A stretch of 64,000 nt of DNA from NCBI GenBank assembly GCA_035631615.1, contig DASQIK010000027.1:124001-188000 (forward strand), in the 5' to 3' direction. Positions 27,143-35,552 of the stretch are shown here, in pieces. Origin of the DNA: UBA5189 sp035631615 (GTDB lineage: Bacteria; Chloroflexota; Limnocylindria; Limnocylindrales; CSP1-4). The notes below the pieces were generated by a model. The model was not told where the DNA came from. It saw only the letters and a program-made list of their open reading frames with translations, and made no database searches. How positions within the stretch are numbered: position 1 is the first letter of the stretch; every line of letters starts with the position of its first letter. Both the position numbers and the translations under genes were made by a program.

Positions 27143-28729
27143 TCATTCGACGACCGTGTGGCTCTGCTCGCGAAGGAACTGGGCGACGTAGTAACGCGAT
27201 AGGCCGGCCTTGCCGGTCGAGCCGGAGCCCTTCCAGCCACCGAACGCCTGCACCCCGGGCCACGCACCCGTCGTCGCGCCGGCGCGGCGATTGACGTACA
27301 GCACGCCCGCCTCGACCTCGTCCAGGAAGCGCGCCACCTCGGCGGGATCCTCGCTGTACACGCCGGCCGTGAGGCCGTAGATCGTGTCGTTGGCGAGGCG
27401 GAGCGCCTCGTCGAGCGAGTCGACCGCCTGGACGGCCGTGAACGGCGCGAACAGCTCGTCCTGGAACACGCGATGCGACGCGGGCAGGTTGCCGACGACG
27501 GTCGGCTCGACGTAGAAGCCGCGCGACAGGTCGCCGTCGGTGAGGTGCTCACCGCCGGTGTAGACCTTGCCGTCCCGCCGGACCTCGGACACCGCCTGCT
27601 GGTGGCGGTCGACCGCCTTCTGGTCGATGATCGGGCCGAGCCAGTTCCTGCGATCGATCGGGTCGCCGACGGTCAGCTTCTCGGTCTTCTCGACGAGCAT
27701 CCGAACCAGCTCGTCATGGACCGGCCGCTCCACGTACACGCGCGAGTTCGCCGAGCACTTCTGGCCGCCGAACCCGAAGGCGCTGCGCATGATCCCCTCG
27801 GCGGCCTCCTCGAGGTCTGCCTTGCGCGACACGATCGCCGGGTTCTTGCCGCCCATCTCGACGATGCACGGCCGTGGCCAGCTCGTCGAGAACGACTTGT
27901 ACAGCTTGAAGCCGACCTCGTACGAGCCGGTGAAGACGATGCCATCGATCCCCTGGTTCGACTGGAGCTCCTCCCCGACCGTGTCGCCGGGGCCCATCAC
28001 CAGGTTGACCACGCCGGCGGGCACGCCGGCGTCCTCGAGGGCATGGATCAGGTTCACGGCGGAGAGGGGCGCGGCCGAGGCGGGCTTGAGCACGGCGGTG
28101 TTGCCGGCCAGGAGCGCGCCTGCGACCGGCCCGGTCGAGAGGGCCATCGGGAAGTTGAACGGGCTGATCACCGCGAAGACGCCGTGGGGCCGCATGACCG
28201 ATCGCGTGTGCACGGTCATGTCCCCGAGGTTGTCCATCGGGTGGTCGTAGCCGTCGTTGTCCTCGACGGTCTGGGCGTAGTAGCGGATGAGGTCCGCGGC
28301 TTCCTCGACCTCGCCGAGCGCCTCCAGGCGGTTCTTGCCGACCTCGAACGCCATGTCCGCGCCGTAGCGCATCTGGCGCTCCGAGATGAGCTCCGCGGCA
28401 CGGCGCAGGATCGCGAGCCGGTCCCGCCACGGGGTCCGGCGCCACGCCGGCGCGGCGCGGCGCGCGGCCGCGATCGCCGCCTGGGCGTCGCTCGGGTCGC
28501 CCTTCGCGAACGTCCCGATCAGCAGGTCGCGGTCGATCGGCGAGCGCGCCTCGAACGTGCCGGCAGCGCCGTCCACCCAGCGCCCATCGACGAAGTTCTG
28601 GTGGTGCCTGCCGAGCCCGGCGCGCGACGCCACGACGCCAGCCTCGTACAGCGCGTGGAGCTCCTCGTTGTCGTTCCGCAGGGTCGCGTAGGTGATCTTG
28701 ATTCGGGGCTTGGTCGCTTCGGCGGTCAT
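27143..28729 (-). CDS. L-glutamate gamma-semialdehyde (P5C) dehydrogenase
   Basis: The 528-residue aldehyde dehydrogenase oxidises glutamate semialdehyde to glutamate with NAD. Catalytic C325 is in FGFGGQKCSANSR, the general base E291 in CIVEMGGKNP, and N192 in VISPFNFPMA. FVDGRWVD and the NAD-binding FTGSYEVG segment match RocA/PutA-type enzymes, as does the length. The next enzyme gene downstream is the class III aminotransferase, so an ornithine-to-glutamate or proline-to-glutamate route is plausible. It ends 52 bases before the lipoprotein gene. Confidence 0.88.
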   Translation of the reverse strand: MTAEATKPRIKITYATLRNDNEELHALYEAGVVASRAGLGRHHQNFVDGRWVDGAAGTFEARSPIDRDLLIGTFAKGDPSDAQAAIAAARRAAPAWRRTPWRDRLAILRRAAELISERQMRYGADMAFEVGKNRLEALGEVEEAADLIRYYAQTVEDNDGYDHPMDNLGDMTVHTRSVMRPHGVFAVISPFNFPMALSTGPVAGALLAGNTAVLKPASAAPLSAVNLIHALEDAGVPAGVVNLVMGPGDTVGEELQSNQGIDGIVFTGSYEVGFKLYKSFSTSWPRPCIVEMGGKNPAIVSRKADLEEAAEGIMRSAFGFGGQKCSANSRVYVERPVHDELVRMLVEKTEKLTVGDPIDRRNWLGPIIDQKAVDRHQQAVSEVRRDGKVYTGGEHLTDGDLSRGFYVEPTVVGNLPASHRVFQDELFAPFTAVQAVDSLDEALRLANDTIYGLTAGVYSEDPAEVARFLDEVEAGVLYVNRRAGATTGAWPGVQAFGGWKGSGSTGKAGLSRYYVAQFLREQSHTVVE

Positions 28730-28796
28730 CGGATCTCCAGGCTTCCGGCAGGGCGGCGCGCGGGCGATGCGGGCCTGCGCGGACGGTGCTCGAAGT

Positions 28797-29729
28797 CTAC
28801 TGCGACCCGCGCCCAGGCCGGCCGACGACGAACGAGGCGAGTGGGCGCGGATCAGGCAGCGCGGCGACGATCCTGCCGAGGTCCGGAGCGATCCCGTCGG
28901 CTGCCATCCTGGTCGCTGACGTGCCGGCCGCCAGCGTCTTCCCGGAGAGGACGAGGAAGCCGCGCAGGCCGACGCGCTTCGCCGCGGCGATGTCCGCCTT
29001 CGGGTCGTCGCCGACCATTGCCACGTCTCCGACGCGGAGGCGAGATTCGACGCTTCGTCCGGCGAGCTCGGCGCGGAGCTCCGCCAGCGCCTGGCGGAAC
29101 ACGACCGGTGACGGCTTGCCGCAGATCACGGCGCGCCGGCCGAGGGCCGCCTCGAGCCCGACGACATACGCGCCGGCGTCGAGCGTGACGCCCTTCGGCG
29201 TCATCCACCAGGGGTTGCGATGCATCGCGACGAAGGCGGCGCCGGCCTGCAGCTGCCGGAATGCGATGTCGAGATTGCGGTACGAGAGGTCGTCACCAGC
29301 GTCGCCGATGACGACCGCCGCGACCGGGTCGGCCCGAGCATCCGCCTCGTCCGGGGAGAGAACCTCCTGACCCGCCCACTCCCGCCGCGCGTCGGGCGCG
29401 GCAAGGACGAGGAGCGGTTCGCCGGCGTGGTGCGCAGCGGTGTATGCGGCGGCAGCGGACGCGGCGGTGATGATCTCGGCGCCGTCGACGGTCAACCCGG
29501 TGGCCTTCGCGAAGGCGGCGGCGAGGGTCGCGCGGTGTGCCGACGAGAAGTTCGTCACGACCCGATACGGAATCCCGCGCCGGCGAAGGTCGGTCACCGC
29601 CTCGGCCGACCCTGCGATCGGGGCATTGCGATACATCAGCACGCCGTCCGCGTCGAGGATGAACGCGCGCACCCCCGCGAGGGCGGCTCGCAGCTCCGCG
29701 TCCGACGTCGTCGAGCGGGCGGTCGTCAC
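28797..29729 (-). CDS. HAD-superfamily phosphatase, NagD-like
   Basis: The 310-residue hydrolase has HAD motif I in FILDADGVLMYRN, a motif II-like VVTNFSSAHRATL, lysine motif III in VICGKPSPVVFRQAL and motif IV in VAMVGDDPKADIAAA. A cap domain lies between them, as in NagD/phosphoglycolate phosphatase-type subgroup IIA enzymes. It should remove phosphate from a small organic phosphate. GTG 29729 is chosen because TACCAT lies eight bases upstream, a leaderless layout. The gene is divergent from fabI across 40 bases. Confidence 0.82.
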   Translation of the reverse strand: MTTARSTTSDAELRAALAGVRAFILDADGVLMYRNAPIAGSAEAVTDLRRRGIPYRVVTNFSSAHRATLAAAFAKATGLTVDGAEIITAASAAAAYTAAHHAGEPLLVLAAPDARREWAGQEVLSPDEADARADPVAAVVIGDAGDDLSYRNLDIAFRQLQAGAAFVAMHRNPWWMTPKGVTLDAGAYVVGLEAALGRRAVICGKPSPVVFRQALAELRAELAGRSVESRLRVGDVAMVGDDPKADIAAAKRVGLRGFLVLSGKTLAAGTSATRMAADGIAPDLGRIVAALPDPRPLASFVVGRPGRGSQ

Positions 29730-29769
29730 GGTGCGGAATGGTAGGCTCGGGGCCGGAGACGGAGGACCG

Positions 29770-30552
29770 ATGGGCCTGCTCGACGGCAAGAACGCGCTCA
29801 TCTTCGGCGTCGCGAACGACCACTCGATCGCGTGGGGCATCGCGAAGGCCCTGCACGATCAGGGCGCGACGCTGGGCTTTTCGTCCGTCGAGAGCCTGAT
29901 CGAGCGCCGCGTGCGCCCGCTGGCCGACTCGATCGGGGCAACGTTCGTCGAGGCGTGCGACGTCCAGTCCGACGAGCAGATCGCCGGCGTCATGGCGAAA
30001 TGGAACGAGGCTTACGGTGCGATCGACGTCCTCGTCCATGCGCTCGCCTTCGCCAAGCGCGAGGACCTCGACGGCGAGTTCGCAAACACCTCGCGCGATG
30101 GGTTCGCCCTGGCGATGGATGTCTCCGCCTACTCCCTCGTCGCACTGGTGCGCGAGGCGCGGCCGCTCCTCCATCCCGGCTCGTCGGTGCTGACGCTCAG
30201 CTACTACGGCGCCGACAAGGTCGTCGCGCACTACAACGTCATGGGCGTGGCCAAGGCCGCGCTCGAGGCCTCGGTTCGCTACCTGGCGGCCGACCTCGGG
30301 CCGTCGGGTGTCCGCGTGAACGCCATCTCGGCCGGCCCGATCCGGACCCTCGCCGCGGCCGGCATCGCGGGCTTCAAGAAGCTCTACGGCTCGTTCGCGG
30401 AGCTCGCGCCGCTCCGTGCCAACATCACCATCGAGGACATCGGCAAGACCGCCGTCTGGCTCGCCTCCGACCTGTCGAGCGCGGTGACCGGCGAGGTCGT
30501 CTACGTCGATGGCGGCTTCAACGTGATGGGCGTGCCGCTCGCCGAGGGCTGA
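29770..30552 (+). CDS. fabI: enoyl-[acyl-carrier-protein] reductase (NADH)
   Basis: The 260-residue enzyme performs the last reduction of each fatty-acid elongation cycle. It matches FabI closely: GVANDHSIAWGIAKAL at the N-terminus binds NAD, and the catalytic set Y145, Y155 and K162 lies in LSYYGADKVVAHYNVMGVAK. The motif ISAGPIRTLAAAGI follows near residue 195. Length is that of the family. The ATG at 29770 has GGAGG upstream. It stands alone, divergent from the HAD gene and convergent with the GGDEF gene 12 bases later. Confidence 0.92.
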   Translation: MGLLDGKNALIFGVANDHSIAWGIAKALHDQGATLGFSSVESLIERRVRPLADSIGATFVEACDVQSDEQIAGVMAKWNEAYGAIDVLVHALAFAKREDLDGEFANTSRDGFALAMDVSAYSLVALVREARPLLHPGSSVLTLSYYGADKVVAHYNVMGVAKAALEASVRYLAADLGPSGVRVNAISAGPIRTLAAAGIAGFKKLYGSFAELAPLRANITIEDIGKTAVWLASDLSSAVTGEVVYVDGGFNVMGVPLAEG

Positions 30553-30564
30553 GCTGGGCGGCAG

Positions 30565-32739
30565 CTAGGCCGCGACGACCTGATTCCTTCCGGCGTGCTT
30601 GGCCATCGCCAGCGCGACGTCGGCGCGCTCGAGGAGCAGGCTCCCCTCCACCTCCCAGGCCTCGAGCGACGCGCAGCCGGCCGAGACGGTCGTCCGCACG
30701 GGCGGACCGCCCGGGATCTCGACCTTGAGCCTGGCGAACGCGGTTCGGACGTCCTCTGCCACGCGCATGGCGTCGTCGCGGGTGGCGCTCTCGAGGATGA
30801 CGACGAACTCCTCGCCCCCGAAGCGGGCGACGAGGTCGCTCGCGCGAGCACGCGCGCGCAGCGTGTCGGCGAACAGCCGAAGGACGCGGTCGCCCACCTG
30901 GTGGCCGTGCTGCTTGTTGACCTGGCCGAAGTGGTCGAGGTCGAACATGATCGCCGAGCGCGATGGGCGCTTCTCCGCAGCGACACGCCGTCGAAGGGCA
31001 TCGTCGCGCTCGAGATTCGTGTCGAAGTGGCGCCGGTTGCGGAGCCCGGTCAGCGGGTCGGTGATCGCGGCGTTGGCGGTCTGCTGGTGCAGGCGGGCGT
31101 TCGCCAGTGCGAGGCCGACCTTGCCCGCGAGCAGCCCGGCGACCTCCTGCTCCTGCGCGCTGAATGGGCTCGACAGGTCACCACGGAGCCACGTCACCAC
31201 GCCCACCACCTGATCGCCGATGACCATGGGCGCGGCCATCGCGCCGAGGCTGTCCGGCAACGCGACGCCGGCAGCGGCCTTCGGGAATTCCGTTCGATTC
31301 AAGCGATCGAGGACCGTGACGGCACGGTTCGTGATCGCCCGGCCACTCACCCCCTCCCCTGGCTTCAGCTCGCGGCCGACGATCGTCGGGTCGCCACCGG
31401 CGATCGCCGTGATCAGGAACCGACCCGATTCGTCGTGGCGGTTCACGAGGACCACCGAATCGGCGGGAATGACGATCGCCGCTCCGGCCGCGACCTCGTC
31501 GTCCATGGTCGCCGGATCGAGGCTGGAGCCGAGCGCGGTCGCAAAGCTCGTCAGCCGATCGAGCAGCGCGGCACGCTCCGTCAGCTTCTGGCGCTCGCGA
31601 CCCAACGCGAGCGCCGCGGCGAGCCGGTCCCCGATGAGCTGCATCACGGCGAAGTCGTGCTCGTCGAGGGGCGGCTCGGAACTCGACTCCACGTTGAGCA
31701 CGCCGAGCAGCTCGTCGTCGCTCAGCAACGGAATCGCGATCTCGCTGATGACGTCGGGATCCGCGACCAGGAACGCCGGGTCGGAGCGGGCGTCGGGCAC
31801 GAACGCCGGCTGGCGGGTCCGCGCGGTCTTCCCGATGATCCCCTGCTCGGTGGTGAAGACCTGGATCGGGTTGTCGTAGTTGCGCTGCGCGCCAAGGTGC
31901 AGCACGTGCCCGTCCCACGTGTACACGGACGGGTAGCGATACCGGAACGTCTCCTCGAGCACCCCCATCACGCGATCCAGCGCCGCCGGTGTCGGGCCCT
32001 CGCGGGCGAGGACGCGTCCGACGACCTCGAGCGTCGCGAGCTGCTGCGTCTGCCGGCGCGCGCGCAGGTTCACGCTGCGGAGACGGTCGCTCGACCGTTC
32101 CAGGTTGAGGACGACGCGGCGGCTGCCGATCGCGACCACGATCGAGGCGATGGCGACCGCGAGCACCTCCTGCCGATCGACGAGCACCGTCGCGGGCGCC
32201 GCGAGCGGGGTCACCATCAGGATCAGACCAGCGAGCGCCACGATGCGTTCACCGCGCCCTCCACGCGCCGCGGCGAGCGCGACGACCGGAAGGGCGAGCG
32301 CCGTCAGCGGCCAGCTCGTGGTCCCGCCGAGCCACACGTTTGCAAGGCCGATGAACGCAAGGCACAGCGCCAGCCGGGCGGTCGGAAGCCAGCCGGGCGC
32401 CGTCCGAATCGTCGTGAGCCAGAGCTGGGTGGCGAGGAACGTCGCGGGTCCCAGGAGGCCGAGCGGCCGCTGGAGGCCCGCCAGCCCGTCGAGGGCCAGC
32501 ACGGCGACGGCGATCGCCGCGGCGAGGAGCAGCTGCGGATCGTTGCGGATCCGGAACAGGAGGCGTTCCGGGGTCCACGATCGCCGGGTGGCGCGGAGCG
32601 TGCCGTCGCGCCGGAGCCGGCTGACCGGCGGGAACGCCACATCGACCGCCAGGGTGCCTGCGGCGGGCTGGTCGGCGTGAGGATCTGCGTGGGGACGAGG
32701 CGTGTCCACGGTCGACCGGATGCTCCGGCCGTGGTGCAC
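30565..32739 (-). CDS. membrane GAF-GAF-GGDEF diguanylate cyclase
   Basis: The 724-residue protein should make cyclic di-GMP. After a cytoplasmic start come about six hydrophobic segments (about 55-195), then two GAF domains (about 230-385 and 395-545) and a GGDEF domain (about 560-720). The active site reads ARFGGEEFVVIL and is intact. RASD five residues before it is the inhibitory I-site, so product feedback is expected. The start GTG 32739 is chosen for the GGGGGATGG upstream, 44 bases after the membrane-protein stop; a GTG at 32709 is possible. The frame stays open much further upstream, but that part is a shadow of the neighbouring gene. Confidence 0.83.
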   Translation of the reverse strand: MHHGRSIRSTVDTPRPHADPHADQPAAGTLAVDVAFPPVSRLRRDGTLRATRRSWTPERLLFRIRNDPQLLLAAAIAVAVLALDGLAGLQRPLGLLGPATFLATQLWLTTIRTAPGWLPTARLALCLAFIGLANVWLGGTTSWPLTALALPVVALAAARGGRGERIVALAGLILMVTPLAAPATVLVDRQEVLAVAIASIVVAIGSRRVVLNLERSSDRLRSVNLRARRQTQQLATLEVVGRVLAREGPTPAALDRVMGVLEETFRYRYPSVYTWDGHVLHLGAQRNYDNPIQVFTTEQGIIGKTARTRQPAFVPDARSDPAFLVADPDVISEIAIPLLSDDELLGVLNVESSSEPPLDEHDFAVMQLIGDRLAAALALGRERQKLTERAALLDRLTSFATALGSSLDPATMDDEVAAGAAIVIPADSVVLVNRHDESGRFLITAIAGGDPTIVGRELKPGEGVSGRAITNRAVTVLDRLNRTEFPKAAAGVALPDSLGAMAAPMVIGDQVVGVVTWLRGDLSSPFSAQEQEVAGLLAGKVGLALANARLHQQTANAAITDPLTGLRNRRHFDTNLERDDALRRRVAAEKRPSRSAIMFDLDHFGQVNKQHGHQVGDRVLRLFADTLRARARASDLVARFGGEEFVVILESATRDDAMRVAEDVRTAFARLKVEIPGGPPVRTTVSAGCASLEAWEVEGSLLLERADVALAMAKHAGRNQVVAA

Positions 32740-32783
32740 CCAGCCACCATCCCCCGTCCGTACCAGCCCGGATCGACCCGTGG

Positions 32784-35087
32784 TCAGTGCCGGAGCGCGA
32801 ACACCTCGCCCTGGGCGTTGGCGTAGATCGATTGGTACCCCGCGGCGACGATCGCGTCGCGCGTGCCGTCGGGCAGCTTCGCGGGCTCGAGGACCACATA
32901 GCTGTAGCTCCCGGAAGCGAGGAATCCCGGCAGGCTTTCGAGGCCGTGCAGGCGGCCGCCGACCGTCTGGTGGCTCACCTCCGGGTCGAGGCTGACGAAC
33001 GTCTCGTCGACGCCATCGAACACGCCGAGGGGCGTCGCGACCCATTCCTGGAAGCTGCTCGCCACGTGGACGACCTGCGTGTCGTGCACCAGGTGGCCGG
33101 CGTCGATCTCTGCTCGAACGGCATCGAGGAGCTGCTGGCGCGGCGCATCCACCACGGTCCGGCTGTCCGGGAAGCCGATCCAGAACCCGCTGCCGGCGTA
33201 GTGCAGATCGATCGCGAGCGCCTCCGACCAGCGGTGCTCGCCGAGGTGGTAGGCATTGATGGCCTCGCAGCTCGTCCTGCAGCTCGCATCGTCGCCGCTG
33301 CTGCCGAAGCGGAGCGGGTACGCGGCAATGGCGACGAACGCGGCGACTGCGCCGGCGCGGGCCAGCCACGGGATCCGGCCCGTCGCCCACAGGTGGGCGA
33401 GCGCTGCGGCTGCGCCGACGGCCGCGATCGTGGAGAGCCAGTAGTGGACGGTCTTGGGGACCTCGAATCGGAGCGCGTCGCCAAGGAACCCGAGGTTGCC
33501 CGGGAGCAGGCCGATCACGAGCAGCGCGCCGGAACCCACGCCGAGCCCGGCGATCACGATCGGCGAGCGCGCCCCGCGGCTTCCGGCGGCAATGCCAGTC
33601 ACCAGCGCGACCAGCAGCAGGCCGCTCGATTCGAGGATCAGCGTGACGCCTGAGGCGAGGGCGCTCGGCAGGGCCTGCCAGTGGAGGGCGCCAAGGACGA
33701 GCGCTCCCGCCGTTGCCGCGATCGCGAGGACGATGGCGACCCAGCGACCGATCTCGACGAGGTGCTCGATGCCCGCCCGCACGCGCTCGCGCGCCGCGAT
33801 CAGGGCGCCCATCGCGATGCCGAGCGCGAGGGCGATGGGGAGGCCGACGCCGAGTGCGACCGTCGGGAGCGAGGCGCCGACCATCGTCGCCAGCTGCGGC
33901 AGCGCGATGAGACCTGCGGTCAGCCCGGCAACGAACGCGGTCGTGGCGAGCGCTCGGGGCCGGACGAGTGCCCCGATGACGACGGTCACGATGCCGAAGA
34001 AGCCGATCACGGGATGGACCAGCGTCGCGGCACCCAGCGCGATGCCGATCACGACGCCGCGCCCGATCCGCCACGGATCTGCGGCCGCAGGCGGTGCGGC
34101 CCCGGCGGGTTCGTCCGGCGAGTCGTTGAGCGCCTCCGCGGCGATGGCAAGCCCGAGGCACACGAGGGGCACCACCACGACCGTGCCGCGGGCATCGGCG
34201 AGCCGCGCGAACGACTGGCTGAGCGCGAACGCGAGCAGCGCCCATGGCCCGATCGGTGCGTCGCCGCGTCGGAGCGCGTTCGCGAGCCGATGTACGCCGG
34301 CGGCCACCAGGATCGTCTGCGGGAGGATGAAGCCGGCGATCGCCAGGCCGCCGGACAGGTTGGTGATGGTGGCGATCGAGCCGAGCAGGGCGTCGTAGCC
34401 GAGCACGGTGCGCGAGGGCCCGATGATCGGCGACTGGGTCTCGGTCAGCGGCGAGAACCAGCCGAACGTCCGCAGGTGCTCGACCGGCCCGACGTAGTTC
34501 GGCAGGACATCGATGAACGGCACGACCGGGCTGGCGAGCTGCAGCACGACCGGCCCGGCCCAGACGATCGCCACGAGGGCGGCGACCGGCCACGAGCCGA
34601 TCGAGTCGAGGGCGTCGCGCCAGCCGGCGAACGCCGTGAGCGGCCGAACGCGGCGCGTGATCGGTGGCAGCCCGAGCGCGGCCGCCACGATGACGACATC
34701 GATGGCGATGAGGACCGGCTGGCGGAACGCGCCGACGGCCGCGAGGGTCCCGAGGAGGAGCGTGTCCTTGACCACCGCCGCGACCATCGAGGCGATCAGC
34801 GCCTCGGCGACCGAGTCGAACGGCCGGTTGCGCGCGGCTCGCGCGAGGATGAGGCCGGCCCCGAGCTCGAGCGCGCTCGCGCCCAGGACCAGCAGCGCCG
34901 CAGGGAGCGTGACCGCGAGCTGGCTCAGGATCCCTTCGAGCGCGACTCCCGCATCGAACCCGAGCTCCTTCGACGTCCGGAGCGCAACGAGGCCCGCCAG
35001 CAGCGCCACGAGCCCCACCACGCCGACGAGGTCGAGCGCGATCGCCTCGCGGTCGCGAAATCGCGGATCCGACGGGCTGTCCGGCAC
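32784..35087 (-). CDS. large polytopic membrane protein, unknown function
   Basis: The 767-residue protein has roughly 15-17 hydrophobic segments over its first 600 residues, then a soluble C-terminal domain of about 170 residues (ASCRTSCEAINAYHLGEHRW to the end). The layout resembles polytopic glycosyltransferase-like or polysaccharide-assembly membrane proteins, but the usual Asp-rich first loop motif is not evident, so no enzyme is claimed. GTG 35087 is chosen because TACCAT lies six bases upstream; the ATG at 35111 would overlap this promoter. The diguanylate cyclase follows 44 bases later and may be co-transcribed. Confidence 0.65.
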   Translation of the reverse strand: MPDSPSDPRFRDREAIALDLVGVVGLVALLAGLVALRTSKELGFDAGVALEGILSQLAVTLPAALLVLGASALELGAGLILARAARNRPFDSVAEALIASMVAAVVKDTLLLGTLAAVGAFRQPVLIAIDVVIVAAALGLPPITRRVRPLTAFAGWRDALDSIGSWPVAALVAIVWAGPVVLQLASPVVPFIDVLPNYVGPVEHLRTFGWFSPLTETQSPIIGPSRTVLGYDALLGSIATITNLSGGLAIAGFILPQTILVAAGVHRLANALRRGDAPIGPWALLAFALSQSFARLADARGTVVVVPLVCLGLAIAAEALNDSPDEPAGAAPPAAADPWRIGRGVVIGIALGAATLVHPVIGFFGIVTVVIGALVRPRALATTAFVAGLTAGLIALPQLATMVGASLPTVALGVGLPIALALGIAMGALIAARERVRAGIEHLVEIGRWVAIVLAIAATAGALVLGALHWQALPSALASGVTLILESSGLLLVALVTGIAAGSRGARSPIVIAGLGVGSGALLVIGLLPGNLGFLGDALRFEVPKTVHYWLSTIAAVGAAAALAHLWATGRIPWLARAGAVAAFVAIAAYPLRFGSSGDDASCRTSCEAINAYHLGEHRWSEALAIDLHYAGSGFWIGFPDSRTVVDAPRQQLLDAVRAEIDAGHLVHDTQVVHVASSFQEWVATPLGVFDGVDETFVSLDPEVSHQTVGGRLHGLESLPGFLASGSYSYVVLEPAKLPDGTRDAIVAAGYQSIYANAQGEVFALRH

Positions 35088-35145
35088 GCGCGGATGGTAC
35101 GGGCCGCGCATGCCTCTGCGGCGGTCGAGGCGTCACGGAGTCGAG

Positions 35146-35221
35146 TGGAGCGGGCGGCGGGGCTCGAACCCGCGACATCAAGTTTGGAAAACTTGCACTC
35201 TGCCAACTGAGTTACGCCCGC
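35146..35221 (-). tRNA. tRNA-Gly (anticodon TCC)
   Basis: A full cloverleaf can be folded on the minus strand. The acceptor stem is GCGGGCG/CGCCCGC, the D-arm includes AGTTGGCAGAGT, the anticodon stem CAAGT/ACTTG surrounds a seven-base loop with TCC, and the T-arm contains GGTTCGAGCCC. The discriminator base is T and CCA is encoded (35146-35148), giving 76 bases. The anticodon TCC reads GGA/GGG glycine codons. Confidence 0.93.
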
Positions 35222-35235
35222 TCGAGGGCTCCACG

Positions 35236-35264
35236 AGGGTACCGGGTCGTCGCGTCGCAGCCAA
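35236..35264 (-). promoter_or_regulatory. putative tRNA-Gly promoter
   Basis: On the minus strand, TTGGCT and TACCCT are separated by 17 bases, and the second hexamer ends 15 bases before the tRNA. This fits a housekeeping-sigma promoter with a short leader. No experiment or comparison supports it. Confidence 0.4.
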
Positions 35265-35552
35265 ATGGCCCCAAATGGTCGCGTGGTGACCATTTCCCGG
35301 GGTCTCGAGGCGGTTTCCCCTGCCCGGCCGGGTTCGAGGCCGCGAAAGGGAGACTGGATGGGCCTGTTCGTGCTCGCGTCGTCTGGCCGACGCCGGTTCG
35401 GGCGCAGCGTCGGCGGCGCGCGGGCGCGAAACGGCCGAAAAACGGCCGGAAAAGGTCATCGCGCGAACATTTCGGGGCATTTCCCGGCTGCGTGGCGGCA
35501 ATCGGGCGCGCGTCGGCCGTCGGAGGGCGTCACGGGGTACGATGCCGGTTCG
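35265..35552. other. noncoding gap with short repeats and hairpins
   Basis: No gene is supported between the tRNA promoter and the cyclase gene. The stretch holds an adjacent copy of CCAAATGG (35261 and 35271), a perfect eight-base stem AAATGGTC/GACCATTT (35273-35295), and two CGGCCG copies around AAAAA at 35432-35448. Repeated CATTTC/CATTTCCCGG words also occur. On the minus strand the CGGCCG hairpin with its T-rich loop and trailing Ts could be a weak terminator. TACGAT at 35538 probably serves the cyclase gene. Confidence 0.45.

Noticed and set aside
30565..35181. A single 1538-codon minus-strand protein
   Set aside because: The frame stays open through a neighbouring gene by high GC alone. 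The part beyond 32739 is low-complexity Arg/Pro/Ala, while another frame there encodes a real membrane protein.
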